In this document: positions 32,453 to 33,185 of the stretch, piece by piece
How the letters are laid out: each line of letters starts with the position of its first letter
Position numbering within the stretch: position 1 is the first letter of the stretch
Assembly (NCBI GenBank): GCA_937893795.1
Contig: CALCTH010000199.1
Span: 1 to 33,185, forward strand
Reading direction: 5' to 3'
Length of the DNA stretch: 33,185 nt
DNA from: an uncultured Myxococcales bacterium
GTDB taxonomy: Bacteria > Myxococcota_A > Polyangia > Polyangiales > Houyiibacteriaceae
Position numbers and translations under genes: made by a program
Notes under the pieces: model-generated
Database searches by the model: none
Seen by the model: the letters and a program-made list of their open reading frames with translations, nothing else
What the model was told of the DNA's origin: nothing

Positions 32453-32487
32453 CGGGACGCCATAGCGGGACGCCCAAGCGTCCCGCT
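32450..32487 (+). terminator. 13-bp direct repeat plus 10-bp stem-loop at the kinase stop codon
   Basis: TAGCGGGACGCCA twice (32450-32462, 32463-32475, the latter differing at the last base); AGCGGGACGC-ccaa-GCGTCCCGCT at 32464-32487. Confidence 0.6.
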
Positions 32488-32517
32488 CGCCTGCCCCTGC
32501 CCATGCCCATGCCCGTG
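32488..32517. repeat. C-rich GCCCCTGCCCATGCCC tract (copy C, inverted relative to copies A, B and D)
   Basis: cgcctgcccctgcccatgcccatgcccgtg. Confidence 0.93.
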
Positions 32518-32583
32518 GTGCACGGCCCGACGCTCCGGACGAGCCCCCTCCGAGTCGCCAGCGATGTCGAACCTTCTTCGCGC

Positions 32584-32605
32584 GGGCAGGGGCACGGGCA
32601 CGGGC
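32584..32605. repeat. GGGCAGGGGCACGGGCACGGGC tract (copy D)
   Basis: Direct reading; near-inverted repeat of copy C about 66 bp away. Confidence 0.93.
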
Positions 32606-32704
32606 GCCCAGTGGCCCCGAATTCTGCGGCTTTAGAATCACTTCGGATTCGGTGCGTCGGTCTTCAGGAGCTCGGATGGGGCTCGGAAAAGGACCTGACG
32701 CACG

Positions 32705-33185
32705 ATGCACGCACGCCTCTGGATCGCCGCTGTCGCGGCTCTCGCCCTTACGGCCTTCGGGCCCACCTCGGTCGAGGCGCAACGGCGCGCGCAAGCTCCC
32801 GGGGTCACCCGGACCGTCGGCACCTCGCCGAGCGGGGAGCGCGTGCGGACCACCCGGCGCGTGACCACCCGGCCGAACGGAACCCGCGTGGTCGAACGGC
32901 GCCAGGTCCGCACGGGCCAACGCGGACGCACCATCATCGAGAGCACCCGGCGCGTCCGGCCGAACGGGACGGTGCACACCGTGGTTCGCACGACGCGGCC
33001 CGACGGGCGCGTCGAGGTCCGAACGGAGCGTCGCCTCCGGGACGGCCGCGTCGTCGTCGGTGAAGAGCGCGGGCGCGTCGGCGTGCACCGGCTCCCTCCG
33101 CGGCACCAGCCGCAGGGCGCCGTCGCACCTCGTCCGCGGCGCACCCGGCCCGTGGTCACGCCGCTCCCGGCGCGGCCGATGACCT
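32705..33185 (+). CDS. Arg/Thr-rich putative secreted protein with internal repeats (3' truncated by window edge)
   Basis: ATG at 32705; signal-peptide-like MHARLWIAAVAALALTAFGPTSVEA then repeats TTRRVTTRPNGTRVVERR, STRRVRPNGTVHTVVRTTRPDGRVEVRTERR; frame open to window end. Confidence 0.65.
   Translation, partial: MHARLWIAAVAALALTAFGPTSVEAQRRAQAPGVTRTVGTSPSGERVRTTRRVTTRPNGTRVVERRQVRTGQRGRTIIESTRRVRPNGTVHTVVRTTRPDGRVEVRTERRLRDGRVVVGEERGRVGVHRLPPRHQPQGAVAPRPRRTRPVVTPLPARPMT

Overview
The window carries a large part of a purple-bacterial-type (type-II reaction centre) photosynthesis gene cluster in a very GC-rich genome. Rightward arm: 'bchB (3' end)-bchH-bchL-bchM-lhaA/pucC-like-puhA-puhB-puhC-orf97-acsF-puhE-[~270 bp odd spacer]-aerR/ppaA-ppsR/crtJ'. 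Leftward arm: 'crtE-crtF-bchC-bchX-bchY-bchZ-pufB-pufA'. The arms converge on a three-gene non-photosynthetic island (Cys-rich putative lipoprotein, SDR oxidoreductase, AraC-type regulator). Right of crtE is ordinary accessory/chromosomal material: an OLD-like ATPase/TOPRIM protein, an RRM RNA-binding protein, a hemolysin III/TrhA-like membrane protein, a BKACE/DUF849 enzyme, a quinone oxidoreductase, a Ser/Thr protein kinase and a truncated Arg-rich secreted protein. Main observations: (1) pufBA ends in a stem-loop with no pufL/M/C after it in this window; (2) paired PpsR/CrtJ-like palindromes with exactly 8 bp spacing lie upstream of both bchC and crtE, and the candidate regulator is encoded in the window; (3) a dispersed GGGCAC/GGGCAG repeat occurs in four places, twice joined to a stem-loop built on the stop codon of an upstream gene, and once inside bchH as an in-frame linker; (4) a 3x15-bp tandem repeat crosses the bchL stop codon; (5) a perfect 9-bp-arm inverted repeat resembling a TetR-type operator precedes the BKACE gene. 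The host may be a phototrophic Myxococcota-like bacterium, but that is only inference. All assignments come from reading motifs and gene order; no searches were run.
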